From positions 248,001-312,000 of the forward strand of contig JBMNEM010000006.1 in assembly GCA_050948785.1 (NCBI GenBank): DNA of 64,000 nucleotides. Direction: 5' to 3'. The notes below the pieces were generated by a model. It made no database searches. It worked only from the letters and a program-made list of their open reading frames with translations, and was not told the DNA's origin. The DNA comes from JAAZMI01 sp050948785. GTDB lineage: Bacteria > Bacillota > Dethiobacteria > DTU022 > UBA8154. Position numbers and translations under genes: made by a program. This document shows, piece after piece, positions 35,395 through 44,541 of the stretch. Each line of letters opens with the position of its first letter. Position 1 is the stretch's first letter.

Positions 35395-36607
35395 GTTACC
35401 AGCCTACCTACGAGGAATTGAAACGTGTCAATCAAAAAGTCCTCCGGAGAAGACCCGGGGTTACCAGCCTACCTACGAGGAATTGAAACGTGTCAATCAA
35501 AAAGTCCTCCGGAGAAGACCCGGGGTTACCAGCCTACCTACGAGGAATTGAAACGTGTCAATCAAAAAGTCCTCCGGAGAAGACCCGGGGTTACCAGCCT
35601 ACCTACGAGGAATTGAAACTCAAATATTTTGGCAGAATAGATTTCCGCTTCTGGTGTTACCAGCCTACCTACGAGGAATTGAAACCGAGCCGCCTCCACC
35701 CGGCACAAAGGAAGACTGGAGTTACCAGCCTACCTACGAGGAATTGAAACTTGTCCGGGTAGCTCCCAGTCCGGTTATGTTTTTTCGTTACCAGCCTACC
35801 TACGAGGAATTGAAACTTGTCCGGGTAGCTCCCAGTCCGGTTATGTTTTTTCGTTACCAGCCTACCTGGCACGAGGAATTGAAACTTGTCCGGGTAGCTC
35901 CCAGTCCGGTTATGTTTTTTCGTTACCAGCCTACCTACGAGGAATTGAAACTTGTCCGGGTAGCTCCCAGTCCGGTTATGTTTTTTCGTTACCAGCCTAC
36001 CTACGAGGAATTGAAACTTGTCCGGGTAGCTCCCAGTCCGGTTATGTTTTTTCGTTACCAGCCTACCTACGAGGAATTGAAACTTGTCCGGGTAGCTCCC
36101 AGTCCGGTTATGTTTTTTCGTTACCAGCCTACCTACGAGGAATTGAAACTTGTCCGGGTAGCTCCCAGTCCGGTTATGTTTTTTCGTTACCAGCCTACCT
36201 ACGAGGAATTGAAACTTGTCCGGGTAGCTCCCAGTCCGGTTATGTTTTTTCGTTACCAGCCTACCTACGAGGAATTGAAACGTGTCAATCAAAAAGTCCT
36301 CCGGAGAAGACCCGGGGTTACCAGCCTACCTACGAGGAATTGAAACCAGCTATAACAGCAGTCCCAACCCCAGGTGGCGGCGTTACCAGCCTACCTACGA
36401 GGAATTGAAACGGCTGGAGAACGCCCTCCCGGCGCCACTTTTCGGGTTACCAGCCTACCTACGAGGAATTGAAACTTTTGCCGGTGTTCAGGATTGACGG
36501 CTCCCGGCTGTTGTTACCAGCCTACCTACGAGGAATTGAAACATGTAAAAGTTCCTGGAACAAGTCTCTGTCCATCCGTTACCAGCCTACCTACGAGGAA
36601 TTGAAAC
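35395..36607 (+). CRISPR. Main CRISPR array, leader-distal block
   Basis: 19 repeats of the same 30-bp sequence and orientation as the block at 23-29 kb, so this is the far end of one array split by the IS21 element. One spacer occurs eight times in a row (35751-36251) and another four times (three at 35425-35589, one at 36282-36316) plus the half copy at 35377. The repeat at 35853-35885 has three extra bases (GGC) in its middle. The last repeat (36578-36607) is perfect, although end repeats usually degenerate; a transposon-like end begins 14 bp later. Confidence 0.97.
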
Positions 36608-37165
36608 CACAGCTGCTTATTGTTAATTTGCAAATTAAACCAGCCACTGTTTAGCACATTATTTCAACCTCGTTTTCGGTTAGAAAGTGCATATTTATCA
36701 CATTAAAACAGACAATGATATTCATTTTTTGCACATTATCACATTCTTTAGAAAAGAGGTGTTGTAAGCACATTACAACTGAATAAAAAAAGCAAGGGCA
36801 CCCCGGTTTTAAAGCGCGGAGTACCCCAGAAGGAAAGCCTACCTATGAGCCTTTTACATTCCTGTTTCCTGAGCAGCCAGGCATACTATTTCAGCATCAA
36901 TGAGCTCTTTTTTCGCCTGTGCGCCCAGAAGCAGTCAATTTACACATAGATTATTAATCATCCTTGGCCACCCGTGCGACAAAGGAGAAACTGCATCTAT
37001 GGCCTCTTCTGAAAAAAGAGGGACCCTGGCCCCTGCTTCCTTAACTTTTTACAGGAAGAGCATTTCTAGAAATAACACTCTAAGCCCGGGATTTCTCCCG
37101 GGCTTAGTTAATACACAACTAATATACTCGATTCTTCACGCGCTACGCTTCTTTATTTATTCTTT
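36608..37165. other. Trailer region with a transposon-end-like sequence
   Basis: About 560 bp without a recognisable gene. It begins with 13 bp of spacer-like DNA. At 36621 comes TGTTAATTTGCAAATTA, nearly the end sequence of the nested transposon at 30910. Four GCACATTA / TCACATTA copies lie between about 36650 and 36780, like tandem transposase sites. A 56-codon frame around 36780-36950 (GTPVLKRGVPQKESLPMS) has no usable start and no family I know. The other transposon end was not found. A terminator-like hairpin closes the region at 37081-37106. Confidence 0.5.
37081..37106 (-). terminator. Hairpin downstream of bamA
   Basis: Perfect inverted repeat TAAGCCCGGG / CCCGGGCTTA with a 6-base loop, 60 bp after the bamA stop. 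The T-tract on the minus strand is poor, so it may act as a weak terminator or an RNA-stabilising hairpin. Confidence 0.6.
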
Positions 37166-38317
37166 TTATTTCTTGGGCTTGGGCATAACTTCTTCAAAGA
37201 GTTCGGCGTCGTAACGGCGGCCTTTGGCCAGCAGTTGTCTGAGTTTGATGATGTCGGCATCACGGGTGCCGGTTTGCTTGGCGGTATTAAAGGCGGTCAT
37301 ACCCATGTCAAATTCGCCATACACTGATGCGTTGGCAGCCCACCACCAGATGGTTTCAGCCTTGGTTCTTTCCCAGGATGCCTTCTTCTCGGCCCTGATC
37401 ATGTTCAATGAATTCCCGACCTGTTGGGGATACAGATTAGCAAAGGTCCAAACAACTTCGTCAACTGCCTGATCCAGCTTTGAAGTATCCCTTTCCAGTG
37501 ACTTTGCCAATGCTTTTGCTTCTTTGAACTCATCACCGGTTTTATATTCACCATATACAATCTGGCCATCTTCAATCCACTTATCAGTGATGACTTCAGG
37601 GTTTCTGATAAATTCGCCGTTTTGTTTGAGGACGGGCTCAACCCTGTGGATATAGCTCTTGCGCAGCATTTTGTAGGCGCTCATCTGCTCGGCACAGCCG
37701 ACGACGTTCCAAATTGCATCTTCAATAGTCATATTTATTGATTTAAACTGAACTGCCCCACCCATAGCTGTGGAACCATGCGCAGGCCCTACCTGACCAA
37801 AACTGGCGGTGTCGCTGGCGACAGTCAAGTCACAGCAGCCGCTTATTTCCTCGCCGCCACCGATGCTCATGCCCTGTACCCGGCGGATAAAGGGCTTGGA
37901 GGAGGTCCATACAGCATTAAAGGCATCCCAATAAACCTGCATGTACTGCTGGCAATCCATGGGCCGGCCAATCATATGTTCAGAATACTCCGGGACGTTA
38001 CCACCCGTACAGAAAAACCTGTCGCCTGCACCAGTGAGAACAACGGCGACTACGCTCGGATCGCGGGATGCTTTTTGAAAAGCACAGGCAGCTCCGGCTA
38101 ACATATCCAGGTCGTAGGAGTTTCCTTGCCTTTCGTTATCCAAAATTACGTATGCTGTGTACAGCCCATCCACGACTTCCTTTGTCTTGGGATTAACTAA
38201 AGGTCTTTTTTCATATATGGTACGGGGGGGTTCTGTTTTTTGCAGGAGATCTTCCCTGACAGTAGTAAAATCCATTAAACTTTCTTTTGGTGCTCTTTTT
38301 ATCCAATCAAATGACAT
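37166..38317 (-). CDS. bamA: 6-oxocyclohex-1-ene-1-carbonyl-CoA hydrolase BamA (Oah)
   Basis: A 383-residue crotonase-fold enzyme that opens the ring of 6-oxocyclohex-1-ene-1-carbonyl-CoA to 3-hydroxypimelyl-CoA, the key step of anaerobic benzoyl-CoA degradation. It is much longer than a normal enoyl-CoA hydratase (about 260). It shows the BamA pattern: TIYEKRP near residue 32, GLYTAYVILDN, GAGDRFFCTGGNVPEYSEHM, GMSIGGGEEISGCCDLTVAS, FGQVGPAHGSTAMGG and YGEYKTGDEF. The ATG has AAAGGAGGA before it. It stands alone here, 6.3 kb from bamQ/bamR with cspA and ger genes between. Cytosolic. Confidence 0.9.
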   Translation of the reverse strand: MSFDWIKRAPKESLMDFTTVREDLLQKTEPPRTIYEKRPLVNPKTKEVVDGLYTAYVILDNERQGNSYDLDMLAGAACAFQKASRDPSVVAVVLTGAGDRFFCTGGNVPEYSEHMIGRPMDCQQYMQVYWDAFNAVWTSSKPFIRRVQGMSIGGGEEISGCCDLTVASDTASFGQVGPAHGSTAMGGAVQFKSINMTIEDAIWNVVGCAEQMSAYKMLRKSYIHRVEPVLKQNGEFIRNPEVITDKWIEDGQIVYGEYKTGDEFKEAKALAKSLERDTSKLDQAVDEVVWTFANLYPQQVGNSLNMIRAEKKASWERTKAETIWWWAANASVYGEFDMGMTAFNTAKQTGTRDADIIKLRQLLAKGRRYDAELFEEVMPKPKK

Positions 38318-39040
38318 ATTTTCCTATATCCTCCTTTAAATAAATATATTAAAAATTTGTTTATACCTGGCAAGCATTTAATTTTAAAACTTTAAGGTCC
38401 GAGGAAGCCTGTTTTTGGGCTTGGTGTCTTAATATGTAAGGAAGCCGGCAGTATCATTAAATAAATAATCCATATTTATTTTTATATTAATGAACAAATA
38501 CACAAGGTAGACTCTGTTTTATTTTATTGGACATTAATAACAGACTTGTACCCCGGAAACTATTAGGTGGTAACCAGGGTTTTTTCAACAGGATCATACA
38601 GTGAAGAATTGCTTGATCGTTTTAGCCGAAAACCCTGGCTAGCTATCGCGGGCCTACAACAAGTTGAAGGCTACTGCTACAAATACGCAAACTGTGCCTA
38701 ACCTCTGTCCCCACATTGCACTGAACCCATAAACGACTGCTGTATTTAAAAGCTTCCAGAACACCTCCTTCTTAAAAGGCTTATGTAATTTTTTACGCCT
38801 TTCCCAAATGCTTTCCCGTATAGTTATACAGCTGCGTAATAACAAAGTTCGACGGAGAATCATATAATTCCTTCTTGTTCAGAAAATATATTATTATTAA
38901 GCTACTTTCTGTTGGAAGGCATTATATTTCAAAAACAAGCAGTCTGATATTCGTTGGTGGATGTCATAAAGGCAATAATAACTAACCATTTATGTCTTAA
39001 AATATATCATAGCGATAAAATGAAGTCAAGCATTCCGAGG
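38318..39040. other. Intergenic region upstream of bamA
   Basis: About 720 bp in which I find no convincing gene. It should contain the bamA promoter. A 10-bp inverted repeat, CCAGGGTTTT (38574-38583) and AAAACCCTGG (38629-38638), has a 45-base loop and may be a small element end or an RNA structure. A 69-codon minus-strand frame at 38654-38863 has no ribosome site and resembles nothing I know. Confidence 0.4.
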
Positions 39041-39279
39041 CAGCTAATGCTTTCTTGGCAGAATTTAAGGAAATTCACAACGAACGGTTTGCTGTTCAGC
39101 CGGAAAATCCGCAAAGTGCTTTCAGGCAGCTTGATGCGGGCATTGATTTAAACACGATTCTTTGTAAAAAAGAAAAACGGGTTCTCATAAACGGATGTGC
39201 CTTTTCGTACAGGGGCAAGTATTTCCAGCTCATGAAGGATGGCACTATTGACAGCATTCCAAACGGGCTACGCTTGAAG
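39041..39279 (+). pseudogene. Transposase C-terminal remnant (ISNCY-like)
   Basis: The plus-strand reading NAFLAEFKEIHNERFAVQPE, then LDAGIDLNTILCKKEKRVLINGC and SYRGKYFQL (runs given separately), matches my memory of the C-terminal end of an ISNCY-type transposase (FNxRFAVxP, DLDxILCxKExR, isYrGKxYQL). The N-terminal two thirds are absent and no start belongs to it. The frame runs into the cspA terminator. It is a relic without function. Confidence 0.6.
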
Positions 39280-39315
39280 AAAAAGGCATTTCCCTTTTTA
39301 GGGAAATGCCTTTTT
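39280..39315 (-). terminator. Rho-independent terminator of cspA
   Basis: A perfect 15-bp stem, AAAAAGGCATTTCCC / GGGAAATGCCTTTTT, with a 6-base loop, 20 bp after the cspA stop. With A-tract and T-tract on both sides it can work in both directions. Confidence 0.9.
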
Positions 39316-39335
39316 GCTAGACGGTTTTTGGGCCG

Positions 39336-39533
39336 TTATTTACGGACAACGTTTTCGGCTTGTAAGCCACGATTGCCCTGGACAACGTCAAAAGTAACTT
39401 CTTCGCCTTCTTCCAGAGTTTTGAATCCTTCACCCTGGATGGCGGAAAAATGAACGAATACATCTCCACCCTCGTCTGACTCAATAAAGCCATAGCCTTT
39501 TTCAGCGTTAAACCATTTGACTCTACCTTGCAT
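39336..39533 (-). CDS. cspA: Cold-shock protein, CspA family
   Basis: A 65-residue single OB-fold RNA/DNA chaperone. It has both RNP motifs: GRVKWFNAEKGYGFI (residues 3-17) and DVFVHFSAI (about 24-32). The start at MQGRVKW is set by AAAGGAGG 8-9 bases upstream; the longer open frame upstream is leader sequence. It is monocistronic with its own terminator. A 13-bp hairpin stands in the 5' leader. Confidence 0.96.
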   Translation of the reverse strand: MQGRVKWFNAEKGYGFIESDEGGDVFVHFSAIQGEGFKTLEEGEEVTFDVVQGNRGLQAENVVRK

Positions 39534-39556
39534 GTTTTGGAACCTCCTTTTACCAT

Positions 39557-39601
39557 AAGATTGGTCAAAAAGTTTAAACCCAAAAACCTTTGACCAATCT
39601 T
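39557..39601 (-). promoter_or_regulatory. Long hairpin in the cspA 5' leader
   Basis: Perfect 13-bp inverted repeat AAGATTGGTCAAA / TTTGACCAATCTT with a 19-base loop, ending about 10 bases before the cspA ribosome binding site. Its place suggests control of cspA translation or mRNA stability. The lack of a T-run argues against a terminator. Confidence 0.6.
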
Positions 39602-39654
39602 CCAAAACAGGAGGCCAAAACAGGTTTGTGTTTGAACTTTTTAACGCTTAATTT

Positions 39655-39790
39655 TAGTTTTGACGCTCACACAGGGCAAGCGTCCCGCGGATTCTTGGGC
39701 TGAGCCTCTAATTAGCACTCATATCTCCACAAGCGTAAATTCCCGCCCGCCCGGCGGTATAGTCGTCTAGGCACTCAGGCCAAAGTGACT
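39655..39790 (-). ncRNA. Probable orphan omega-RNA / right end of an IS200/IS605 element
   Basis: The minus strand reads CCGCCGGGCGGGCGGGAATT, TACGCTTGTGGAGATATGAG and GGCTCAGCCCAAGAATCC, then a short stem GACGCT...AGCGTC. From memory this is the sequence style at the 3' end of TnpB genes in clostridial IS605 elements (GGAATTTACGCCTGTGGAGA ... AAGAATCCC plus hairpin), where the guide omega-RNA is made. No tnpB or tnpA lies beside it, so it would be a remnant. The RNA identity is not proven. Confidence 0.45.
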
Positions 39791-39862
39791 GGCTATGCAT
39801 ATTATATCGGCCATTCATCCTGAAAGCAAGCTTTCAGGCTTCCCGGACAAAATATTTATCCC

Positions 39863-40129
39863 TTATCTTGTGGAGCCAAAGATATATTTGGCCAAGGGGT
39901 TCGTGAGCGCTTCAATCATCCGGCGCGGATTAGGAGCCGGGAAAGGAAGCATCAGTGCGGCGGTGTAATAAATGGCCAGGGATAAAATCGTTGTAAAGAC
40001 AGCCAGTTCGCCCCACTTTCCACGGCGTGCCAGAGGCAAGCCCTGAAAATAAAAAATGAAGAAATATATGAGCATAACCGCGAAAAACATCTTTATGCTT
40101 CCCCTTTTGGAAAAAGGTTTTACGGACAT
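39863..40129 (-). CDS. Small membrane protein downstream of the ger operon
   Basis: An 88-residue protein with two predicted membrane segments (MFFAVMLIYFFIFYF about 14-28; FTTILSLAIYYTAALML about 45-61) and a positively charged N-terminus. It is about 95 bp after gerC on the same strand and could be the last gene of the germination operon. I do not recognise the family. Confidence 0.6.
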   Translation of the reverse strand: MSVKPFSKRGSIKMFFAVMLIYFFIFYFQGLPLARRGKWGELAVFTTILSLAIYYTAALMLPFPAPNPRRMIEALTNPLAKYIFGSTR

Positions 40130-40224
40130 AACTGAAAAAACTTCCGAGGTCCTAAACTAAAGATAGAACCATAAAGTCAAATTTTGTTCAACGCATAAAG
40201 TCGATTCCTTAAATACACAGAACT

Positions 40225-41574
40225 TCAGGGCTTAATGCCTTCCGGCTTTTTAGCATCAATGCGGTCTTCATAATAGGGTGCTTTCGTCACCAGGCCAGTG
40301 CGGCGGATTTTATAATCCACTTTTACTTTTACCTTCACCTCCGGGTAGATATTTTTCCAATCCTTTTCTATTTCCTTCCAGTGGCCGGGCAGGCGGCGCT
40401 GGAATTCCAGGCCAATACCAAAAATATCTGCGCCCCAGTTCCGGGATTTGCGCAGCGCCCTCAGGATATGGCCTTCCACGGATGCCGCGGCCTGTTTTTG
40501 CATTTTCGCCAGGGCGGCATCAGAGCTCAGGTCGCTGGCACTCGTCTGCGAGTCGAGATCTCCTTCGACCTTCACTTCGATTCGCGCCGCCGGGGAACCG
40601 TCCTGCCACAGAGGTACGATCTTCGTGCTGGAACGTAGCGAAGTGAGGATCACTTGCCCCGGATTGCCAAAGGGATCGGCGATGATTTCCTGCCCGCGAA
40701 GGATTTCATTTTTTATATAGAGCAACCCCTTGGTTTCCTCCTCATCGAGGTAGCCCGCCAGCTGATCCTCCCTAAAAACGGCGGTGCCGGAAACTTTGGG
40801 ATAGATGACCATTCCAGCAGTTTTAGCCCGCTCCGGAGCGGCGGGGGAAACCTCCCCCGCCAGCTTGAGCTCCTGCGGAGAAATAGGTATCTCCGAACGC
40901 GTGGTCAGCAAAGGCATTACCGGATCCTTGCCCCCACTTAACTGGTCACGTATAAAACTCCTGAGGTCGACTTTTGGAGCCAGACTCATCTGTCCTCTTT
41001 TTTGCTCCAACTGGCGCAAAAACAAGGGTACGCCCCGTTCCAGTTTGGCTCCCGCCCGCAATACCTCCTTGATATCCTCATCAGTCACATACAGGTCAGC
41101 TGTTAAACGGACATCTCTTTCCCGGGCAAGGCTATCCATAATGAGCGCCAGCCCGGCAGACGCTATGTTTTCTCCAAAAATTATTACCTCGTTATGAGTG
41201 AAGAACACCCGGCGGGCAAGCAAGGCATTTTGCTGCTCCAATGCCCCGGCCAAAGTCAGCGCTTGCGTGGTTACCAGACGGAAATTTTCTGTTTCACCAC
41301 CGGCAGCACCCTGGCCGCCCCCGGCCATACCTACAGGACGGATAATGGACGTGGTGATCTCAATTTTTTTTTCAACCGGCAGGTAATCAATACCAATAGC
41401 AAGCACGTAGGCGAGTTCTTCCAGCTCTTCCCTGTCCCAGCATCCCGCCGCGGTCAACAGTAAAAGAGAAATAAGTAGTAAGCTGATGGTTTTTTTTCCC
41501 CGGTCAGTTATGCAGATTATTGTCTTTCGGCCTCCCCTTGCAAACAATTCCAGCAACAACTTCAAAAAGCTCAT
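40225..41574 (-). CDS. gerC: Spore germination lipoprotein, GerC family
   Basis: The C subunit of a GerA-type nutrient germination receptor, 449 residues. After a basic N-terminus comes a signal peptide (about 29-45) ending in the lipobox LTAAGC, so it is probably lipidated and bound to the outer face of the inner spore membrane. WDREELEELAYVLAIGIDY follows directly, the standard GerC start. Its ATG overlaps the gerB stop (ATGA). Confidence 0.92.
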   Translation of the reverse strand: MSFLKLLLELFARGGRKTIICITDRGKKTISLLLISLLLLTAAGCWDREELEELAYVLAIGIDYLPVEKKIEITTSIIRPVGMAGGGQGAAGGETENFRLVTTQALTLAGALEQQNALLARRVFFTHNEVIIFGENIASAGLALIMDSLARERDVRLTADLYVTDEDIKEVLRAGAKLERGVPLFLRQLEQKRGQMSLAPKVDLRSFIRDQLSGGKDPVMPLLTTRSEIPISPQELKLAGEVSPAAPERAKTAGMVIYPKVSGTAVFREDQLAGYLDEEETKGLLYIKNEILRGQEIIADPFGNPGQVILTSLRSSTKIVPLWQDGSPAARIEVKVEGDLDSQTSASDLSSDAALAKMQKQAAASVEGHILRALRKSRNWGADIFGIGLEFQRRLPGHWKEIEKDWKNIYPEVKVKVKVDYKIRRTGLVTKAPYYEDRIDAKKPEGIKP

Positions 41575-42674
41575 CCCCCCGATTTAAGTCCGGTTTTAAA
41601 GGCTGCCTTGAGCAAAGAAAGCAGATACAAAAACAATGGCACACCAGCGGCAAGTAAAGTATTGAATACAGGCCAGTATACTTTTAAAAAACGGATCAGC
41701 TCCAAAATATTTTCAAAAAGGAAAAAGGAAAGGACCGCGATCAGGGCCGCCAGGGGTAAAAGCAGCGAACGGTACTCTGTAAGTCCAAAAATCTGCCGTA
41801 GGGAAACAGCGCTCAAATAATTCATAAAGGAAATTTTTACATAAACTCCTGCTATCCAGATTAAAATGACCAGGGCCTCTATTCTTTCCAAAAAACCTCC
41901 CAGACTGATCAAACGGACATAATTCAAGATCGGAAAAGTTAACCTCGAGAGCAGCTGAAACCCAAAAATACCTTCTAAAAAAACAGCACCCACCGCAAAA
42001 GTCAAACCAACAATCACCAAGGTTAAAAGTCCAACCTGTAAAGCTTTACGGGGGCGGACAAGATGCGGGTAGAGCATGCTGATCAGAAATATTTCCCCGA
42101 TCCAGCCGGCAAAAATAAAGCTGCCGCGCCCTACCGGACCCGGTCCCATCTCCAGCAGCGGCAGCAGGGCGGTAAATTCTATCTTGTTAATGATTAATAT
42201 GGTTAAAAGCCATAAAAACAATATAATGGGCACAAAAACGAATTCGCTCACCCTGCCGATCACTTCCAGCCCTAAATATACAGCGTAGGTACTGAGTAGA
42301 ATGATACTGATGCTGAAAACCAGTATGGGTGTATGCGGCATAAAGGAGGTAGCCATGAAAGCAGCAAATTCACGAGCCGTAAAGGCGGTAAAGCAGATAA
42401 AGTAAAATAAATAAGCCAGGCCGAGAAGTTTACCAAAAAAACGGCCAAGAATACTTTCTGCCACTCCCAACAGATTTTGTGTCGGATAACGGGAACTTAG
42501 TGCTACCGCCAGTAAGACAATTAATGCTCCAGAGACAGTGGCCAGGATAAAGGAAAGCCAGGCATCTCTGCCGGCTTCCTGTGCAACCAGGATTGGAGGA
42601 AAAAGTATTGCTGTAGAGATAATTGTTGACCCTAAAAGTGTGCCGGCCTGCCAGGTACTTATTTTTTCTGTCAT
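41571..42674 (-). CDS. gerB: Spore germination permease subunit, GerB family
   Basis: A 367-residue polytopic membrane protein of the amino acid/polyamine permease superfamily with about ten hydrophobic segments. The N-terminal ISTWQAGTLLGSTIISTAIL is typical of the GerAB/GerB endospore germination subunit, which forms the nutrient-binding part of the receptor. It overlaps gerC by 4 bp and lies 180 bp after gerA. Confidence 0.9.
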   Translation of the reverse strand: MTEKISTWQAGTLLGSTIISTAILFPPILVAQEAGRDAWLSFILATVSGALIVLLAVALSSRYPTQNLLGVAESILGRFFGKLLGLAYLFYFICFTAFTAREFAAFMATSFMPHTPILVFSISIILLSTYAVYLGLEVIGRVSEFVFVPIILFLWLLTILIINKIEFTALLPLLEMGPGPVGRGSFIFAGWIGEIFLISMLYPHLVRPRKALQVGLLTLVIVGLTFAVGAVFLEGIFGFQLLSRLTFPILNYVRLISLGGFLERIEALVILIWIAGVYVKISFMNYLSAVSLRQIFGLTEYRSLLLPLAALIAVLSFFLFENILELIRFLKVYWPVFNTLLAAGVPLFLYLLSLLKAAFKTGLKSGG

Positions 42675-42854
42675 CAGCTGTTTCTCCTTTTTCAGGCATC
42701 GCTAAACCATAGTTCCCATGGACCTCAATTGCTACTGCCTTCCTTCTTACAGATAATAAAGCTAAATAATGGCTGCAGGTATATTCCAGTACGGGAAATG
42801 TCAAGAGTTTTACTCTGTATTTTAAAAATTTAGACCGGTTTTCTTTAATCGTAT

Positions 42855-44441
42855 TCATTGCTCCGGCCCGGGTTTCAACCTGTCATCCTGGCGAACCCGG
42901 TCCAAGGGGCGCAAAACAGAGGGCCTCCGGTCCGTCGCCCATTTTGGCGGCCGGAAAAAGATATCTTTTAGATCGTGAAGGTTCAGAGGCGCTAGAGGAG
43001 ACATATAGGGAACACCAAAAGAACGCAAAGCAACAAGATGGGTCAGTAAAAACATGGCCGCGAGCAGGACGCCAAACAGGCCCAAGGCTGCCGCTAAAAA
43101 CATCACGCCAAACCGCAGCAGCCGCAGAGCGATAGAAACATTGTAAGCGGGGATCAGATAGGAAGATATGGCCGTAATCGCCACAATAATAACCATGGCC
43201 GGCGAAACCAGATTAGCCTGGATCGCCGCCTGACCCAGAATAATTGCCCCAACTATACTGATCGCCTGCCCAATCTGCATGGGCAGGCGAATGCCCGCTT
43301 CCCTTAACAGTTCAAACAATACTTCCATGATCAATGCCTCAATAAACGCCGGAAAAGGAACGCCTTCCCGGGCGACTTTGATTGAGAGCAGCAGGCTAAA
43401 AGGAATCATTTCCTGATGATAAGTCGTCAGCGCAATATATATGGAAGGCAAAAACAAGGCCACAGCCAGGGCTGCGACCCGCCCCAAGCGCAAAAAAGAA
43501 CTAAATATTCTTTCGTAATAGTCATCGCTGGACTGGATAAATTGCCAGAAAAGTACCGGTACAATCAAGACCAAAGGGGTGCCGTCCGTAAGAATTACTA
43601 CCCGGCCCTCCAGCAGCTGGGCAGCAACTTTGTCCGGACGCTCCGTATGTTCGACCTGCGGAAAAGGGGAATAGGGATCATCTTCGATAAGCTCCTCGAT
43701 CTGGCCGCTTTCAAGAATACTGTCTGTGTGTGTAATCCGGCGCAGGCGCCGGCGCACCTCCTCCACAATTTTGGGATTGGCCACCCCACGGAGATAAGCG
43801 ATGGCTACATCTGTATTTGTGTAAGTACCCCCGCGCAAATTTTCAAAAGTCAGATCCGGATGCTTTAAACGGCGCCGGATGAGCAGCATATTTGTTTGCA
43901 GAAGCTCTGTAAAACCTTCCAGCGGGCCGCGCACCGCCATTTCGCGTTTGGGAGCCTCGACGCTTCTTTGTGGCGGATTGCGCAAGGTCACACTGAGAAC
44001 CTTTTTTACTCCATCGAGGAGCAGAACTGTATCACCGGCAAGGACTCGAAGGGAAGCCTCCCAGAGATCATCGTGCTCGGTGAGCTGGCCGGTAAAAATC
44101 ATATTGTTCTTGATTGTTTCATATTTTTGCGCGGACTTACTTCCTTTTACATCATCTGGACTTAACTGCATCAAAGATTTGAAAAGCGCTTTGCCTTGCT
44201 CATCTGTTTTTACTAACCCCTCCACATAAACAGCAACAGCGTTTTTACCGCTGCCCCCCAGCTGGAAGCGGCGAAAAATAATATCAATGCTGTGGCCGAT
44301 GAGCTCCCCCATGATCTTCGTTTTATCGGCCAATTTTAAAGGTACCGGGTAAAAAGGATGCGCGGGCTCCGGAAATGCTTTTTGTACTTTTCTCTGTTTC
44401 CGAGGCCAAAGAAACAACAGCCGTCTAAAAAAACTGAACAT
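42855..44441 (-). CDS. gerA: Spore germination protein, GerA family
   Basis: The A subunit of a nutrient germination receptor, 528 residues. A long soluble N-terminal region contains VAVYVEGLVKTDEQ (about 68-81) and RRLKHPDLTFENLRGGTYTN (about 191-210). The family block IEELIEDDPYSPFPQVEHTE RPD is followed by LLEGRVVILTDGTPLVLIVP. The C-terminal third has several membrane segments. First gene of gerA-gerB-gerC. It supports a spore-forming host. Confidence 0.93.
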   Translation of the reverse strand: MFSFFRRLLFLWPRKQRKVQKAFPEPAHPFYPVPLKLADKTKIMGELIGHSIDIIFRRFQLGGSGKNAVAVYVEGLVKTDEQGKALFKSLMQLSPDDVKGSKSAQKYETIKNNMIFTGQLTEHDDLWEASLRVLAGDTVLLLDGVKKVLSVTLRNPPQRSVEAPKREMAVRGPLEGFTELLQTNMLLIRRRLKHPDLTFENLRGGTYTNTDVAIAYLRGVANPKIVEEVRRRLRRITHTDSILESGQIEELIEDDPYSPFPQVEHTERPDKVAAQLLEGRVVILTDGTPLVLIVPVLFWQFIQSSDDYYERIFSSFLRLGRVAALAVALFLPSIYIALTTYHQEMIPFSLLLSIKVAREGVPFPAFIEALIMEVLFELLREAGIRLPMQIGQAISIVGAIILGQAAIQANLVSPAMVIIVAITAISSYLIPAYNVSIALRLLRFGVMFLAAALGLFGVLLAAMFLLTHLVALRSFGVPYMSPLAPLNLHDLKDIFFRPPKWATDRRPSVLRPLDRVRQDDRLKPGPEQ

Positions 44442-44541
44442 ACCATTTTTCTCCTGTTTTTTTTATTATTCCTCCTCACAAGTTTTTTTATGCCGGAATC
44501 AGTTACTTTTAAATTTCAGCCTTTTTCAATATAAAATAAAA

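Noticed and set aside
35555..36343. A 262-codon frame and a 207-codon opposite frame in the distal array
   Set aside because: Same artefact, produced by the eight-copy 66-bp spacer-repeat unit.
23179..36607. Two separate CRISPR arrays
   Set aside because: The repeat and orientation are the same on both sides of the IS21, and the junctions fall inside a repeat and a spacer, so this is one interrupted array.
23179..36607. Self-targeting spacers against genes in this window
   Set aside because: I compared distinctive spacers with the window by eye and found none, but this was not exhaustive and says nothing about the rest of the genome.
38654..38863. A 69-codon minus-strand frame as a membrane protein gene
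   Set aside because: No ribosome binding site, no recognisable family, and it lies in a region of transposon debris.
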